Shown piece by piece: positions 25,180 to 32,939 of a stretch of DNA of 64,000 nt. The notes under the pieces are model-generated. The model ran no database searches, had not been told where the DNA came from, and saw nothing but the letters and a program-made list of their open reading frames with translations. Each line of letters starts with the position of its first letter. Position 1 is the stretch's first letter. Source of the stretch: Rhodoferax sp. (lineage in GTDB: Bacteria > Pseudomonadota > Gammaproteobacteria > Burkholderiales > Burkholderiaceae_C); the NCBI GenBank assembly GCA_024236015.1, contig JACKLK010000007.1:124001-188000 (forward strand), in the 5' to 3' direction. The position numbers were made by a program, and so were the translations under genes.

Positions 25180-26937
25180 CTAAGCCGGCCGGCCCCCACC
25201 CATGCGCACCAAGCGCCCCGGCCGTGCCTCGGTGACCACACCCTCGCGCTGCACGCACTGCCCCGCCACCCAGCTGCCCAGATACCCCGCCGCCGTCTGC
25301 AGGAAACGCTTGCCGCCAGCCGGCAGGTCGCGCACCAGCTGCGGCTTGCGCAAGGCCAGCGTCGCGGGGTCGATCAGGTTCAGGTCGGCGCGTTGCCCGA
25401 CGGCGATACGGCCGCGGTCGCGCAGGCCCAGGTAGTCGGCGTTGCGGCTGCTCAGCATCTGCACCGCCTGCTCCAGCGGCAGGTAGCCCTGGGCCACCCA
25501 GTGCGTGAGCAGGAAGGTCGAGAAGCTGGCGTCGCAGATCGTGCCCACGTGCGCGCCCGCGTCGCCCAGGCTGAACAAGGCGCGCGGATGGCGCAGCATC
25601 TCGCCCACAACATCCAGGTTGCCGTCGTTGTAGTTGAAGATCGGGAAATACAGCAGGTTGTCGCCGTCGCCTTCGCACAGGGTGTCGTAGATCGCGGCCA
25701 GCGGCGCAATGCCGCGTGCCTTGGCGCGCAGCAGCATCGAGTCCTGCAGCGTGGGTTCGTAGTTCGGCACCTCGCCGAGCGGGAACATGCGCGCCGAGAT
25801 CATGTCGATACGCGCCAGCAGCAGGTCGACCAGGGGCGGCACCGACGAGCCGTCGCCGGCCAGGCGTTCGGATTTTTCGGCCAGGATGCGCGCGCGCCGC
25901 GCCGGCTCGCGCAAGGCCGCGGCGCGTTCGGCCAGCGGCAACCCAGCCACTTCCTTGTAGCCGGGGAAACCCATGAACGGATGGAAACTCGCATCCAGCC
26001 CCGTGATGACGCCGATGCCGCGCGCGGCGGCCTGCAGGTACATCGGCAGGCCCCGCGCCACGGCCGCCTCGACGCGCCGCGCGACCAGTCGGTATTGCTC
26101 GCCGCCGGGGTCGCGTTGCAGCCAGGTCATGGCCAGCGGACGCTTTGACGCGATCGCCAGTTGTTCGACCAGGTCGAACTCGGGATCGAAACGCTCCGGC
26201 GAACGCAACACGTCGAAATCGCTGACCAGTTGCACCACGCCGTGGTCCAGCCCGTCGAAGGCCCGGGCCAGGCCGGTGAGTTCGGCCAGGTCGGCCTCGG
26301 AGGCCGGCGTTTCCTGGCCCTTGGAGGTGCGGTGGTTGTCGCTGCGCCCGGTCGAGAAACCGATGGCGCCGGCCTGCAGTGCCTCGCGCAACAAAGCGCG
26401 CATCTGCGCCACGTCGTCGGGCGTCGCGGCTTCGTGGCCACGCGCGCGTTCGCCCATGACGTACATGCGCAGCGGGTCGTGCGGCACCAGGCAGGCGAAG
26501 TCCAGGCTGTGCGGCAGCGCGGCGAGCCTGTCCATGTATTGCGGGAAACTCGACCACTGGAAGTCGATGCCTTCGGCCAGCGCCACGCCGGGAATGTCCT
26601 CGACACCTTCCATCAGGCTGATCAGCCGGTCCTGCTCGCCCGCGCGCAGCGGCGCAAAACCGACGCCGCAGTTGCCCATGACCAGCGTCGTCACGCCGTG
26701 GAGGATGCTGGGCGAGAAGGTCGGGTCCCAGGTCGCCTGGCCGTCGTAGTGGGTGTGGATGTCGACGAAACCCGGCGTCAGCCAGGCGCCGGTGGCGTCG
26801 ATGGTCTCGTGCGCGCCGGCGCCATCGAGTTGGCCGATCTCGGCGATCAGGCCGTCGCGGACCGCCACGTCGGCCGTCACCGGTCGTTCCCCGTTGCCGT
26901 CGACGACGATGGCGGAACGAAACAGCAGATCAAACAT
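25180..26937 (-). CDS. N-acyl-D-amino-acid deacylase family amidohydrolase
   Basis: A 585-residue metal-dependent amidohydrolase. The metal-binding HxH motif is in FVDIHTHYDGQATWDP; VTTLVMGNCGVGFAPLR is characteristic of D-aminoacylases, and GDAGAHVGTICDASFSTFLLTHWV holds the catalytic-site Asp and later His. It removes acyl groups from N-acyl-D-amino acids or related imides. It overlaps the upstream sodium symporter gene by 8 nt, so substrate uptake and deacylation are probably coupled. The C-terminal propeptide-like sandwich domain ends GRLVRMGGGRPA. Confidence 0.9.
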   Translation of the reverse strand: MFDLLFRSAIVVDGNGERPVTADVAVRDGLIAEIGQLDGAGAHETIDATGAWLTPGFVDIHTHYDGQATWDPTFSPSILHGVTTLVMGNCGVGFAPLRAGEQDRLISLMEGVEDIPGVALAEGIDFQWSSFPQYMDRLAALPHSLDFACLVPHDPLRMYVMGERARGHEAATPDDVAQMRALLREALQAGAIGFSTGRSDNHRTSKGQETPASEADLAELTGLARAFDGLDHGVVQLVSDFDVLRSPERFDPEFDLVEQLAIASKRPLAMTWLQRDPGGEQYRLVARRVEAAVARGLPMYLQAAARGIGVITGLDASFHPFMGFPGYKEVAGLPLAERAAALREPARRARILAEKSERLAGDGSSVPPLVDLLLARIDMISARMFPLGEVPNYEPTLQDSMLLRAKARGIAPLAAIYDTLCEGDGDNLLYFPIFNYNDGNLDVVGEMLRHPRALFSLGDAGAHVGTICDASFSTFLLTHWVAQGYLPLEQAVQMLSSRNADYLGLRDRGRIAVGQRADLNLIDPATLALRKPQLVRDLPAGGKRFLQTAAGYLGSWVAGQCVQREGVVTEARPGRLVRMGGGRPA

Positions 26938-27823
26938 GGCGAGGCTCCATTTCAGGTTCGATGACGGGTGAGCGGCGCCACCACAACGCGCAGGCCAGGC
27001 CGCTGACGATATGCCACATGCCCCACAGGCTGGCGATGATGACCATGCCCAGGTCGGAGTTGAACTGCACCGCGATGATGCCCAGCGCCAGGCCCGAGTT
27101 CTGCATGCCGCCCTCGAGCATCACCGCGCGCCGGTCGGCCACGCTGATGCGCATGGCCCGGCTGGTCAGGTAGCCGAACATCAACCCGCTGGCGTTGTGC
27201 AACACGACGATCAGCATCATCGGCAGCAGGCCCAGCGTCAGCAACTGGCGCTGGCTGATCAGCCCCACGACGATGAAGGCGAACAACGCGAACAACGAGA
27301 ACCGCCCGAGCGGCTTGCGCAGCCGCGCGGCCAGGCGGGGTCGGTGGTGCGCCAAGGTCATGCCGGCGGCCATGGGCACGGCCAGCAGCACCAGCAGGCT
27401 GAACCAGATGCCCGAGGGATCGATGTCGAGTTCGCGCAACCAGCCGGCCGTGGCCGGGTTGGTGGCCACCATCCAGCTGAAGTTGAACGGCGTGAGCACC
27501 AGCGCCATCAGCGCAGCCACACACGACACGGTGACCGACAAGGCCGTGTTGCCGCGCCCGAAATGCGTCATGTAGTTCGACAAGGAGCCGCCCGGGCAGG
27601 CCGCCACCAGGATCATGCCGGCCTCGACGTTGGGCGGCAGGTCCAGCACCAGCGTTGCCAGCCAGGTGCCCACCGGCAGCAGCAGGAACTGCGGGATCAG
27701 CCCGGCGACGACGGCCCGCGGCATCATCGCCACGCGGCGGAAGTCGTGCAGCCGCAATTCGAGCGCGACCGAAAACACCATGGTGGCCAGCACCAGGCTG
27801 AGGGCGAGTTGTTGGCTTGTCAT
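26930..27823 (-). CDS. Bile acid:sodium symporter (BASS) family transporter
   Basis: A 297-residue membrane protein with nine to ten hydrophobic segments. It carries the BASS/SBF signature in GMILVAACPGGSLSNYMTHFGRGNTALSVTVS (the cross-over region, with Na+-binding residues) and a second repeat GGMQNSGLALGIIAVQF. It takes up an organic anion with Na+. It is translationally coupled to the deacylase gene. The start is the first ATG (MTSQQLALSLV) with CGAC upstream; no obvious Shine-Dalgarno. Confidence 0.87.
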   Translation of the reverse strand: MTSQQLALSLVLATMVFSVALELRLHDFRRVAMMPRAVVAGLIPQFLLLPVGTWLATLVLDLPPNVEAGMILVAACPGGSLSNYMTHFGRGNTALSVTVSCVAALMALVLTPFNFSWMVATNPATAGWLRELDIDPSGIWFSLLVLLAVPMAAGMTLAHHRPRLAARLRKPLGRFSLFALFAFIVVGLISQRQLLTLGLLPMMLIVVLHNASGLMFGYLTSRAMRISVADRRAVMLEGGMQNSGLALGIIAVQFNSDLGMVIIASLWGMWHIVSGLACALWWRRSPVIEPEMEPRHV

Positions 27824-28035
27824 CCTCGTTGTCGCTCCTGTTCCGGTCCGGCCACGTGCACTGATGGGCTGGTGGTGGCCGCCGGCGAGGTTGTCGCTTT
27901 TTCTTTTGCTGTCTGGCCGCCATTATGAACACGGGATTCGGCCGAGCCCATGGCCGGATCACCTGCGCGCAGACACGGCGTTACAAGGGCATCGCAGCAT
28001 CGCCCTAGAATCCCTGTTTAACCATAGAGTCCAAG

Positions 28036-28293
28036 ATGACCACAGCCAAGAAGCCAACCGCATTCAACCGTGCCCTCACCCCCAGCGCCGAACTGGCCGC
28101 CGTGATCGGTGCAACACCACAACCCCGCACCGAAGTCGTGAAGCTGATGTGGGAATACATCAAGGCCAACAACCTGCAGAACCCGAAGAACAAGCGCAAC
28201 ATCCTGGCCGACGCCAAGCTCAAGGCGGTGTTCGGCAAGGATGAAGTCACCATGTTCGAGATGACCGGGCTGGTGGGCAAGCACCTGAGCTGA
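28036..28293 (+). CDS. SWIB/MDM2 domain protein
   Basis: An 85-residue stand-alone SWIB domain. The diagnostic segment is RTEVVKLMWEYIKANNLQNPKNKRNILADAKLKAVFG (residues about 30-67) followed by VTMFEMTGLVGKHL. SWIB proteins are chromatin-associated in eukaryotes; bacterial examples (Chlamydia, Burkholderiales) are small basic proteins thought to act on the nucleoid. The N-terminus MTTAKKPTAFNRAL is basic. It is a monocistronic gene. Confidence 0.92.
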   Translation: MTTAKKPTAFNRALTPSAELAAVIGATPQPRTEVVKLMWEYIKANNLQNPKNKRNILADAKLKAVFGKDEVTMFEMTGLVGKHLS

Positions 28294-28612
28294 CGGGCAA
28301 CCACGGGGCCCGGCTCTCGCGCCCGGCTGCCAGTCGGCGAGCGGCACACGATTCACGGGTACGGTTGATCAACCGGAGCTCCCATCAGGCGCGAGAGAGC
28401 GTCCGTGGCCGAAATCTCCGACTTGCAGTCCGTCCCTACGACGACCATCCGATCCGGCAGGGGTCGAGTGGCAAGGCTACTAGACTACGGACCGTGCGGC
28501 ACTTTGCACCCGGCCAGGGCGCACGCGTGGGGCCGACCTTGCTATCGGGAAGAAGCGACCACAACGCGACCCGTGGCACTGAAGATTCCGGTTTCCACGG
28601 GCTCCTGCCAGT
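28294..28612. other. Intergenic stretch, no gene seen
   Basis: Between the SWIB gene and the PEP-CTERM gene. Short open frames here show no homology or start context that I can support. GC content starts to fall relative to the flanks. Confidence 0.5.
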
Positions 28613-29338
28613 TCAAGGGCTAGCCGGCAGTACCGACGTACGAAGACGCCGAACCGCGACGAGCGGCAGAAGACCTGCGAGGACCAAAAGCAGCGAACCC
28701 GGCGCAGGCACAGTCGCGGCAGCAGTCGCATCGATGTCCAGAACCAATCGGGTTCCAGTTGCATCGAACGGTCCGTTCATCGGTTGAAAGAGGATGTATC
28801 CATACGGAATATAGCCACCAAGCGCGATGTCACTGCCCAGCGCCGCAGTGAAGTCGGCGAGACCACCTGCCAGGTCCACCTGGACCGCCGGCATCGCATG
28901 CGGTCGCCAATCGTTCAACGGAGTAGACACAGACGTCGAACCATAGGTCGTTCCGGCAGCAATTGCGTCGTACACGTTTCGGGCACCCGTCCCTGCGGTC
29001 CGGTTCGTGATCAGCCCCCGGTCTACAGACAGCCCAGTGACTACGTACTGTTCCGATGTGAAGAACGAACTGTAAGCACGCGAGTCGCTTGCATCGATCT
29101 CGAGTCGCGCCGCAGTGACAGAGCCGGCAAGTCCGGATAGATCGAACAACATGAAGTGGCGTATGCCGGTAGCGCCACCATCGAGCAATGATGCGCCGAC
29201 ATTCCCATCGCCGTAACAGATGGCCGAGCTGTAAATGCAGTGCCCGGAATTGGTCGGATTGATCGAGACAATGGCGCCCTGCGTGAACGGGGCGCAAGAC
29301 AACGCAGTGAGGCAAACCAGCAGTCGCATCATCTTCAT
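28613..29338 (-). CDS. PEP-CTERM sorting domain protein
   Basis: A 241-residue exported protein. The signal peptide is MKMMRLLVCLTALSCAPFTQGA. The C-terminus is VPAPGSLLLVLAGLLPLVAV followed by RRLRTS: a PEP-CTERM signal (proline-rich motif, hydrophobic helix, Arg cluster) recognised by exosortase/EpsH in exopolysaccharide-producing Gram-negatives. The middle resembles a DNRLRE/CBM-like beta domain (IRHFMLFDLSGLAGSVTAARLEI, VQVDLAGGLADF). No exosortase gene is in the window, so sorting would depend on one elsewhere. Neutral base composition compared with the very GC-rich neighbours. Confidence 0.85.
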   Translation of the reverse strand: MKMMRLLVCLTALSCAPFTQGAIVSINPTNSGHCIYSSAICYGDGNVGASLLDGGATGIRHFMLFDLSGLAGSVTAARLEIDASDSRAYSSFFTSEQYVVTGLSVDRGLITNRTAGTGARNVYDAIAAGTTYGSTSVSTPLNDWRPHAMPAVQVDLAGGLADFTAALGSDIALGGYIPYGYILFQPMNGPFDATGTRLVLDIDATAAATVPAPGSLLLVLAGLLPLVAVRRLRTSVLPASP

Positions 29339-29684
29339 GTATTTGCTCCGGAATTCAATCGTTGCCAGGTTGAACCACGTCCACCACGGCGGCTCCCGGT
29401 GGGAGAAAGCCCTGAACGTCGCCATGTCGGCTTCGTGACCGACTCGCGTGTTCGCAATTTGCCGAAACATGACACTTACCGGCACCCCTCGTTCAGGGGG
29501 CTTGGCAACACGCGCAAACGCCCCTAGGCCGCGCATCCCGCTGACAATGAAGACGAACGCGGTTCGCTCCAATTGCAAGGTCAGCAGGCCTTGGCAGCCA
29601 AACCTCCAATATGACGCAACGTGATCGAATGGCCAGGGTTCTCGGCCTCGGAATTCGGCGCAGGAACTTGCACCACCCTGCCTA

Positions 29685-29945
29685 ACCCCAGCACCTGCTT
29701 GCCGACGATGCCCACGACAAGCCCCAGCACCGCCGCCAGCGTCGGGTCCAGTGCCGGGTCCAGTGCCGGCGCATGCGCGCCGGCGGCGCGATGCCCTGCA
29801 ACACCAGGTAGAGGATGCCACCGGCGGCGAACACCAGGCCCAGCGCGGCCGGATGCAGGTGCCCATCCCCAGCGGCGTCGGTGCAAAAGCAACCGCCCCC
29901 ACCAGCATGCAGCCCAAAGCAACCGCCCCGGGCGGTGAAGCCTGG
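29685..29945 (-). pseudogene. Decayed partial copy of a ZIP-family metal transporter
   Basis: Read on the minus strand this stretch encodes AVAFAPTPLGM, then LHPAALGLVFAAGGILYLVLQGIAPPARMRRHW and finally AAVLGLVVGIVGKQVLG, spread over different frames. All parts are near-identical to pieces of the intact ZIP gene at 31729-32454, but the middle of the protein (about 115 residues) is missing. The join is at VF-AAGG, where the intact gene has two similar coding segments (LVFVAGGG and MAFAAGGI), so recombination between them explains the deletion. Further damage: one lost base and a 12-bp tandem duplication at 29746-29769. Confidence 0.75.
29746..29769. repeat. 12-bp tandem duplication in the ZIP remnant
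   Basis: GTCCAGTGCCGG occurs twice in a row. The intact paralogue at 31729-32454 has one copy in the same place, so this is a duplication within the pseudogene. Confidence 0.85.
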
Positions 29946-30010
29946 CAAGGGAAGTCACCCGGCGCGGCGGAAAGAAGTTGCGGAAGTCGCCGTGCGGCGG
30001 CCGAGCCATG

Positions 30011-30976
30011 TCAGGCGCTGGCCGCCATCGCGCGAGCCACACGTTCGCCGGCGGCGCGCAGCCGTTGTTTCAGCGCGGGCGGGTCCTGCACCTCGAACTC
30101 CACCTCCAGCGACATGAGCCAGTAGACCAGCCAGTCGAGCTGGTATGCCGGGCAACGCATGAGACAGCGTGAGCCGTCCAACGGTTCGAGCAGCGCAGCC
30201 GCGGGCGGGATGCGCGGCAACATGTCATCGAGCGGCTTGTGCAGCACCACACGCGCCTCCTCGCCCTGGATCGTCACTGCCAGCTGGCCCGAGACATAGG
30301 CGCCGAGATCACCCCCACCGGGCCCGGGCCGGGGTGCGAAGTGCGCACCGATGGCCGGTGCGCCTTCCACCCGGTCGATGCGGAAATTGCGCCAGTCGTC
30401 GCGCGCCGGGTCCCAGGCCACGAGGTACCAGCGGCTGCCGACGTGCACGAGCCCTTGCGGCTCCACCGAGCGCGTGCTGCTGCGGCCCTGCCCGTCGCGG
30501 TAGTCGAATCCCACCCGCAGCTGGTCGCGGCAGGCCGCCGCGAGCGTGGCGAGCACGTTGGCATCCACGGTGGGCCCCATGCGCTGCAGCGGCAGGATGG
30601 CCGAACGCAACGCATCGGTGCGGCGGCGCAGGCGCGCGGGCATCACCTGCGCCAGCTTCACCAGCGCGCGCAACGAAGCTTCTTCGACACCACTCACCGT
30701 ACCGGCCGCCGCGACCTGCAGCGCAATGGCCACGGCCAGCGCTTCGTCGTCGTCCAGCAACAGCGGCGGCAGCGCCTGCCCGGCACGGAACGCATAACCA
30801 CCGGCCACGCCACTGGTCGCATGGATGGGGTAACCGAGCTGGCGCAAGCGGTCGATGTCGCGTCGCAGCGTGCGCGGGTTCACCGCGAGCCGTTCGGCCA
30901 GCTCCTGACCCGACCAATGGCTGCGGGTCTGCAGCAGCGACAACACCCGCAGCAGCCGTGAAGACGATGAAAGCAT
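30011..30976 (-). CDS. YafY-type regulator with HTH and WYL domain
   Basis: A 321-residue regulator. The N-terminal DeoR-like winged helix is LLRVLSLLQTRSHWSGQELAERLAVNPRTLRRDIDRLRQLGYPI, followed by the family GVAGGYAFRAG. The WYL domain at about 135-215 contains VHVGSRWYLVAWDPARDDWRNFRIDRV, with the W-Y-L equivalent being RWYLV. WYL domains sense small ligands, sometimes nucleic acid. It is divergent from the glutathione transferase gene, and a candidate operator lies between them (31008-31031). Start ATG at 30976 puts the HTH within the first ten residues. Confidence 0.88.
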   Translation of the reverse strand: MLSSSSRLLRVLSLLQTRSHWSGQELAERLAVNPRTLRRDIDRLRQLGYPIHATSGVAGGYAFRAGQALPPLLLDDDEALAVAIALQVAAAGTVSGVEEASLRALVKLAQVMPARLRRRTDALRSAILPLQRMGPTVDANVLATLAAACRDQLRVGFDYRDGQGRSSTRSVEPQGLVHVGSRWYLVAWDPARDDWRNFRIDRVEGAPAIGAHFAPRPGPGGGDLGAYVSGQLAVTIQGEEARVVLHKPLDDMLPRIPPAAALLEPLDGSRCLMRCPAYQLDWLVYWLMSLEVEFEVQDPPALKQRLRAAGERVARAMAASA

Positions 30977-31007
30977 GGGCACAGCATACCTCGCATCGAG
31001 GGCAGAA

Positions 31008-31031
31008 ACTGTCCGCAATAGCAGCGACAGT
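31008..31031. promoter_or_regulatory. Inverted repeat, candidate operator of the YafY-type regulator
   Basis: ACTGTC and GACAGT are perfect 6-bp inverted arms separated by 12 nt, in the 113-bp space between the regulator and the glutathione transferase. Position between divergent genes makes it a good candidate for a shared regulatory site. Confidence 0.45.
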
Positions 31032-31089
31032 GCCCACACGGATTCGGCGCGGTGTCGAACCGGCATTCAACCCCTCGAAGGAGTCTTCC

Positions 31090-31698
31090 ATGTCCAACAA
31101 GATCGTTTTCTACTGGCACCCCATGTCCAGCGCCACGCCGGTGGCCTGCGCCCTCGCCGAACTCGACGTGCCGCACGAGCGCGTCAAGGTCGACATCAAG
31201 GCTGGCGAGCAGCACCGCCCGGATTTCCTGGCCCTCAACCCGAACGGCAAGGTGCCCACGCTGACGGTGGACGGCGCGCCGATGTTCGAAGCGCTGGCGA
31301 TCGCGATGTGGCTGGGCGAGCGCTACGGCGTCAGCAGCGGCCTGTGGCCGACCGCGGGTACGCCCGCACACCTGCAGGCGGTGTCGTGGTGTACCTGGGC
31401 CTATGTGAGTTATGGTGCGCAGCTGACCCGCCTGCAAGCCGCACACGACATGGGTACGCCGCAGGATGCGCACGGCGCGTCGGCGCACAAGGCCATGGAT
31501 CAATTGCTGGCCCTGCTCGACGCCCGCCTCGCCCGCCAGCCCTGGATGCTGGGCGAGGCCTATACCCTGGTGGACCTGATCGTGGCCTCGGTCATCGGCT
31601 ACAGCGCGTACATCGGCGCGCCGGTGGCCTCGCACCCGACGACGCTGGCCTGGCTGCAGAAGGTGCAGGCACGGCCGTCCATGCAGATCGACGCCTGA
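31090..31698 (+). CDS. Glutathione S-transferase family protein
   Basis: A 202-residue GST. The thioredoxin-like N-terminal domain (1-80) has KIVFYWHPMSSATPVACALAEL and FLALNPNGKVPTLTVDGAPMFEALAIAMWLGERY, with the cis-proline (KVPTL) and the glutathione-contacting E/A pair. The C-terminal helical domain contains LGEAYTLVDLIVASVIGY, the N-capping box. The likely catalytic residue is a Ser in the first helix region (PMSSATP). Substrate unknown. Probably controlled by the divergent WYL regulator. AAGGAG lies upstream of the ATG at 31090. Confidence 0.92.
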   Translation: MSNKIVFYWHPMSSATPVACALAELDVPHERVKVDIKAGEQHRPDFLALNPNGKVPTLTVDGAPMFEALAIAMWLGERYGVSSGLWPTAGTPAHLQAVSWCTWAYVSYGAQLTRLQAAHDMGTPQDAHGASAHKAMDQLLALLDARLARQPWMLGEAYTLVDLIVASVIGYSAYIGAPVASHPTTLAWLQKVQARPSMQIDA

Positions 31699-31728
31699 AG
31701 CGGGATCGCAGCCTGGCCGCCTCCTGCC

Positions 31729-32454
31729 TCAGCCCAGCACCTGCTTGCCCACCATGCCCACGACAAACCCCAGCACCGCGCCCAGCGTCGGCGTCCAGTG
31801 CCGGCGCATGCGCGCCTGCGGCGCAATGTCCTGGAACACCAGGTAGAGGATGCCGCCGGCGGCGAACGCCATCAGCGCGGCCGTCACTGCCAGCTGGTCG
31901 TGCAGCAGCGTGTAACCGGCCAGCGCACCCACGGGGCCGAACAGGCTGACGGCCAGCAGCGACCACAAGGCGACGCGGGGCCGCGAACCGGCCTTGCGAC
32001 TTTCGCGGAACGCGTTGAATCCTTCGGGCAGGTTCTGCGCGCCGATGAACAGCGCCAGCAACAGGCCGAGCCGGGCGTCGTGCGCGAACACCGCACCCAT
32101 CGCGATCGCCTCGGGCACGAAGTCCAGCATCATCGCCATCACCTGCGCATGGGTGCCGCCGCGCCGGCCCAGCCAGTAGTCGAGCACGCAGAACACGCCG
32201 CCACCGGCGACGAACACCAGGCCCAGCGCGGCCGGATGCAGGTGCTCCATGCCCAGCGGCGTCAGCGCAAACGCAACCGCCGCCACCAGGATGCCGCCAC
32301 CGAAAGCCACCACGCCGTGCACGAACTCGCGCTTGCCTTCGGTTTCGGCGCTGCCCTCCCACCGGGCCGCCAGTCCACCGGCGAAGGCGGCCAGGCCGGC
32401 GAGCCAGGCGGCTAGCAGGGCGGTCCAGAGGGATGTCTGGGGCAAGGGGGTCAT
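31729..32454 (-). CDS. ZIP family metal transporter
   Basis: A 241-residue membrane protein with about eight hydrophobic segments. The ZIP signature is seen in MMLDFVPEAIAMGAVFAHDA (helix IV, metal site with Glu) and LFIGAQNLPEGFNAFRES (helix V, with NLPEG typical of the ZupT/GufA-like group). FVHGVVAFGGGILVAAVAFAL opens the domain. It imports Zn2+ or other divalent cations. A broken, internally deleted copy lies 2 kb away at 29685-29945. The ATG at 32454 gives a start right before the first helix. Confidence 0.9.
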   Translation of the reverse strand: MTPLPQTSLWTALLAAWLAGLAAFAGGLAARWEGSAETEGKREFVHGVVAFGGGILVAAVAFALTPLGMEHLHPAALGLVFVAGGGVFCVLDYWLGRRGGTHAQVMAMMLDFVPEAIAMGAVFAHDARLGLLLALFIGAQNLPEGFNAFRESRKAGSRPRVALWSLLAVSLFGPVGALAGYTLLHDQLAVTAALMAFAAGGILYLVFQDIAPQARMRRHWTPTLGAVLGFVVGMVGKQVLG

Positions 32455-32939
32455 GGGGGCAAGGGTAGCTGATGGGTGCGGGGCAGATCCTGGGATCAAC
32501 CCCGACGCGCGAGTTCCTGTGCTTGTACGCGATCACAAGACTCGTGGACATGACCCGAGCCGGCGGGATACGAGGCAAAAGTCAGACCTGATGTCCTCGA
32601 CGAATGGCAGGAGTTGCATGTAGCGGTCTGGCGCTGCTGACCCTTGCTGTCTAGGATGGTCTTGCCGACAAGGTCGGCAATGCAGCGGAAGGTGCCAGCC
32701 ATGTTCGGATTCGCCACCTAGCTCCTTCGGCCAGGAACGGCCGTTGACGGATGGCTCCTTACCGAGGATCCAGTTGGTCCGGAGCACGTTTCGCCTTGTC
32801 TCTCCGCCAGTTTATCTGGCCGGCCAAAGTTCAGGTTAGGCTTGCACTGTTGGGCCGGCCTGCGGCCGGCCCAACAAGACATACCAATGACTTGCTTGCA
32901 GGGGGGCTCGAGTTGATACATACGTTGTCTATCGACGCA
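32455..32939. other. Non-coding left border of the defence island
   Basis: Between the ZIP gene and the SIR2-Argonaute gene. Composition changes here from very GC-rich to mixed. Short open frames on both strands have no recognisable product. The only structural element is the palindrome at 32849-32875. I found no integrase, tRNA or clear direct repeat that would mark an attachment site. Confidence 0.5.
32849..32875. repeat. Perfect 12-bp palindrome with 3-nt loop
   Basis: GTTGGGCCGGCC and GGCCGGCCCAAC are perfect complements around TGC, giving a very stable hairpin about 65-90 nt before the SIR2-Argonaute start. It is not followed by a T-tract. It may insulate the gene from upstream transcription or be a remnant mobile repeat. 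Confidence 0.6.

Noticed and set aside
28365..28787. A 140-codon plus-strand frame before and over the PEP-CTERM gene end
   Set aside because: Overlaps the well-supported PEP-CTERM coding sequence antisense and has no recognisable features.
32496..32717. A 73-codon minus-strand frame at the left border of the island
   Set aside because: Contains CNSCH but no recognisable family, no good start context and it lies in a compositionally mixed spacer.
32835..32875. GTTAGGC and GTTGGGC...GCCCAAC resembling integron attC core sites
   Set aside because: The order of the RYYYAAC and GTTRRRY boxes is reversed for an attC hairpin, the bulges are missing and there is no integrase or cassette array.
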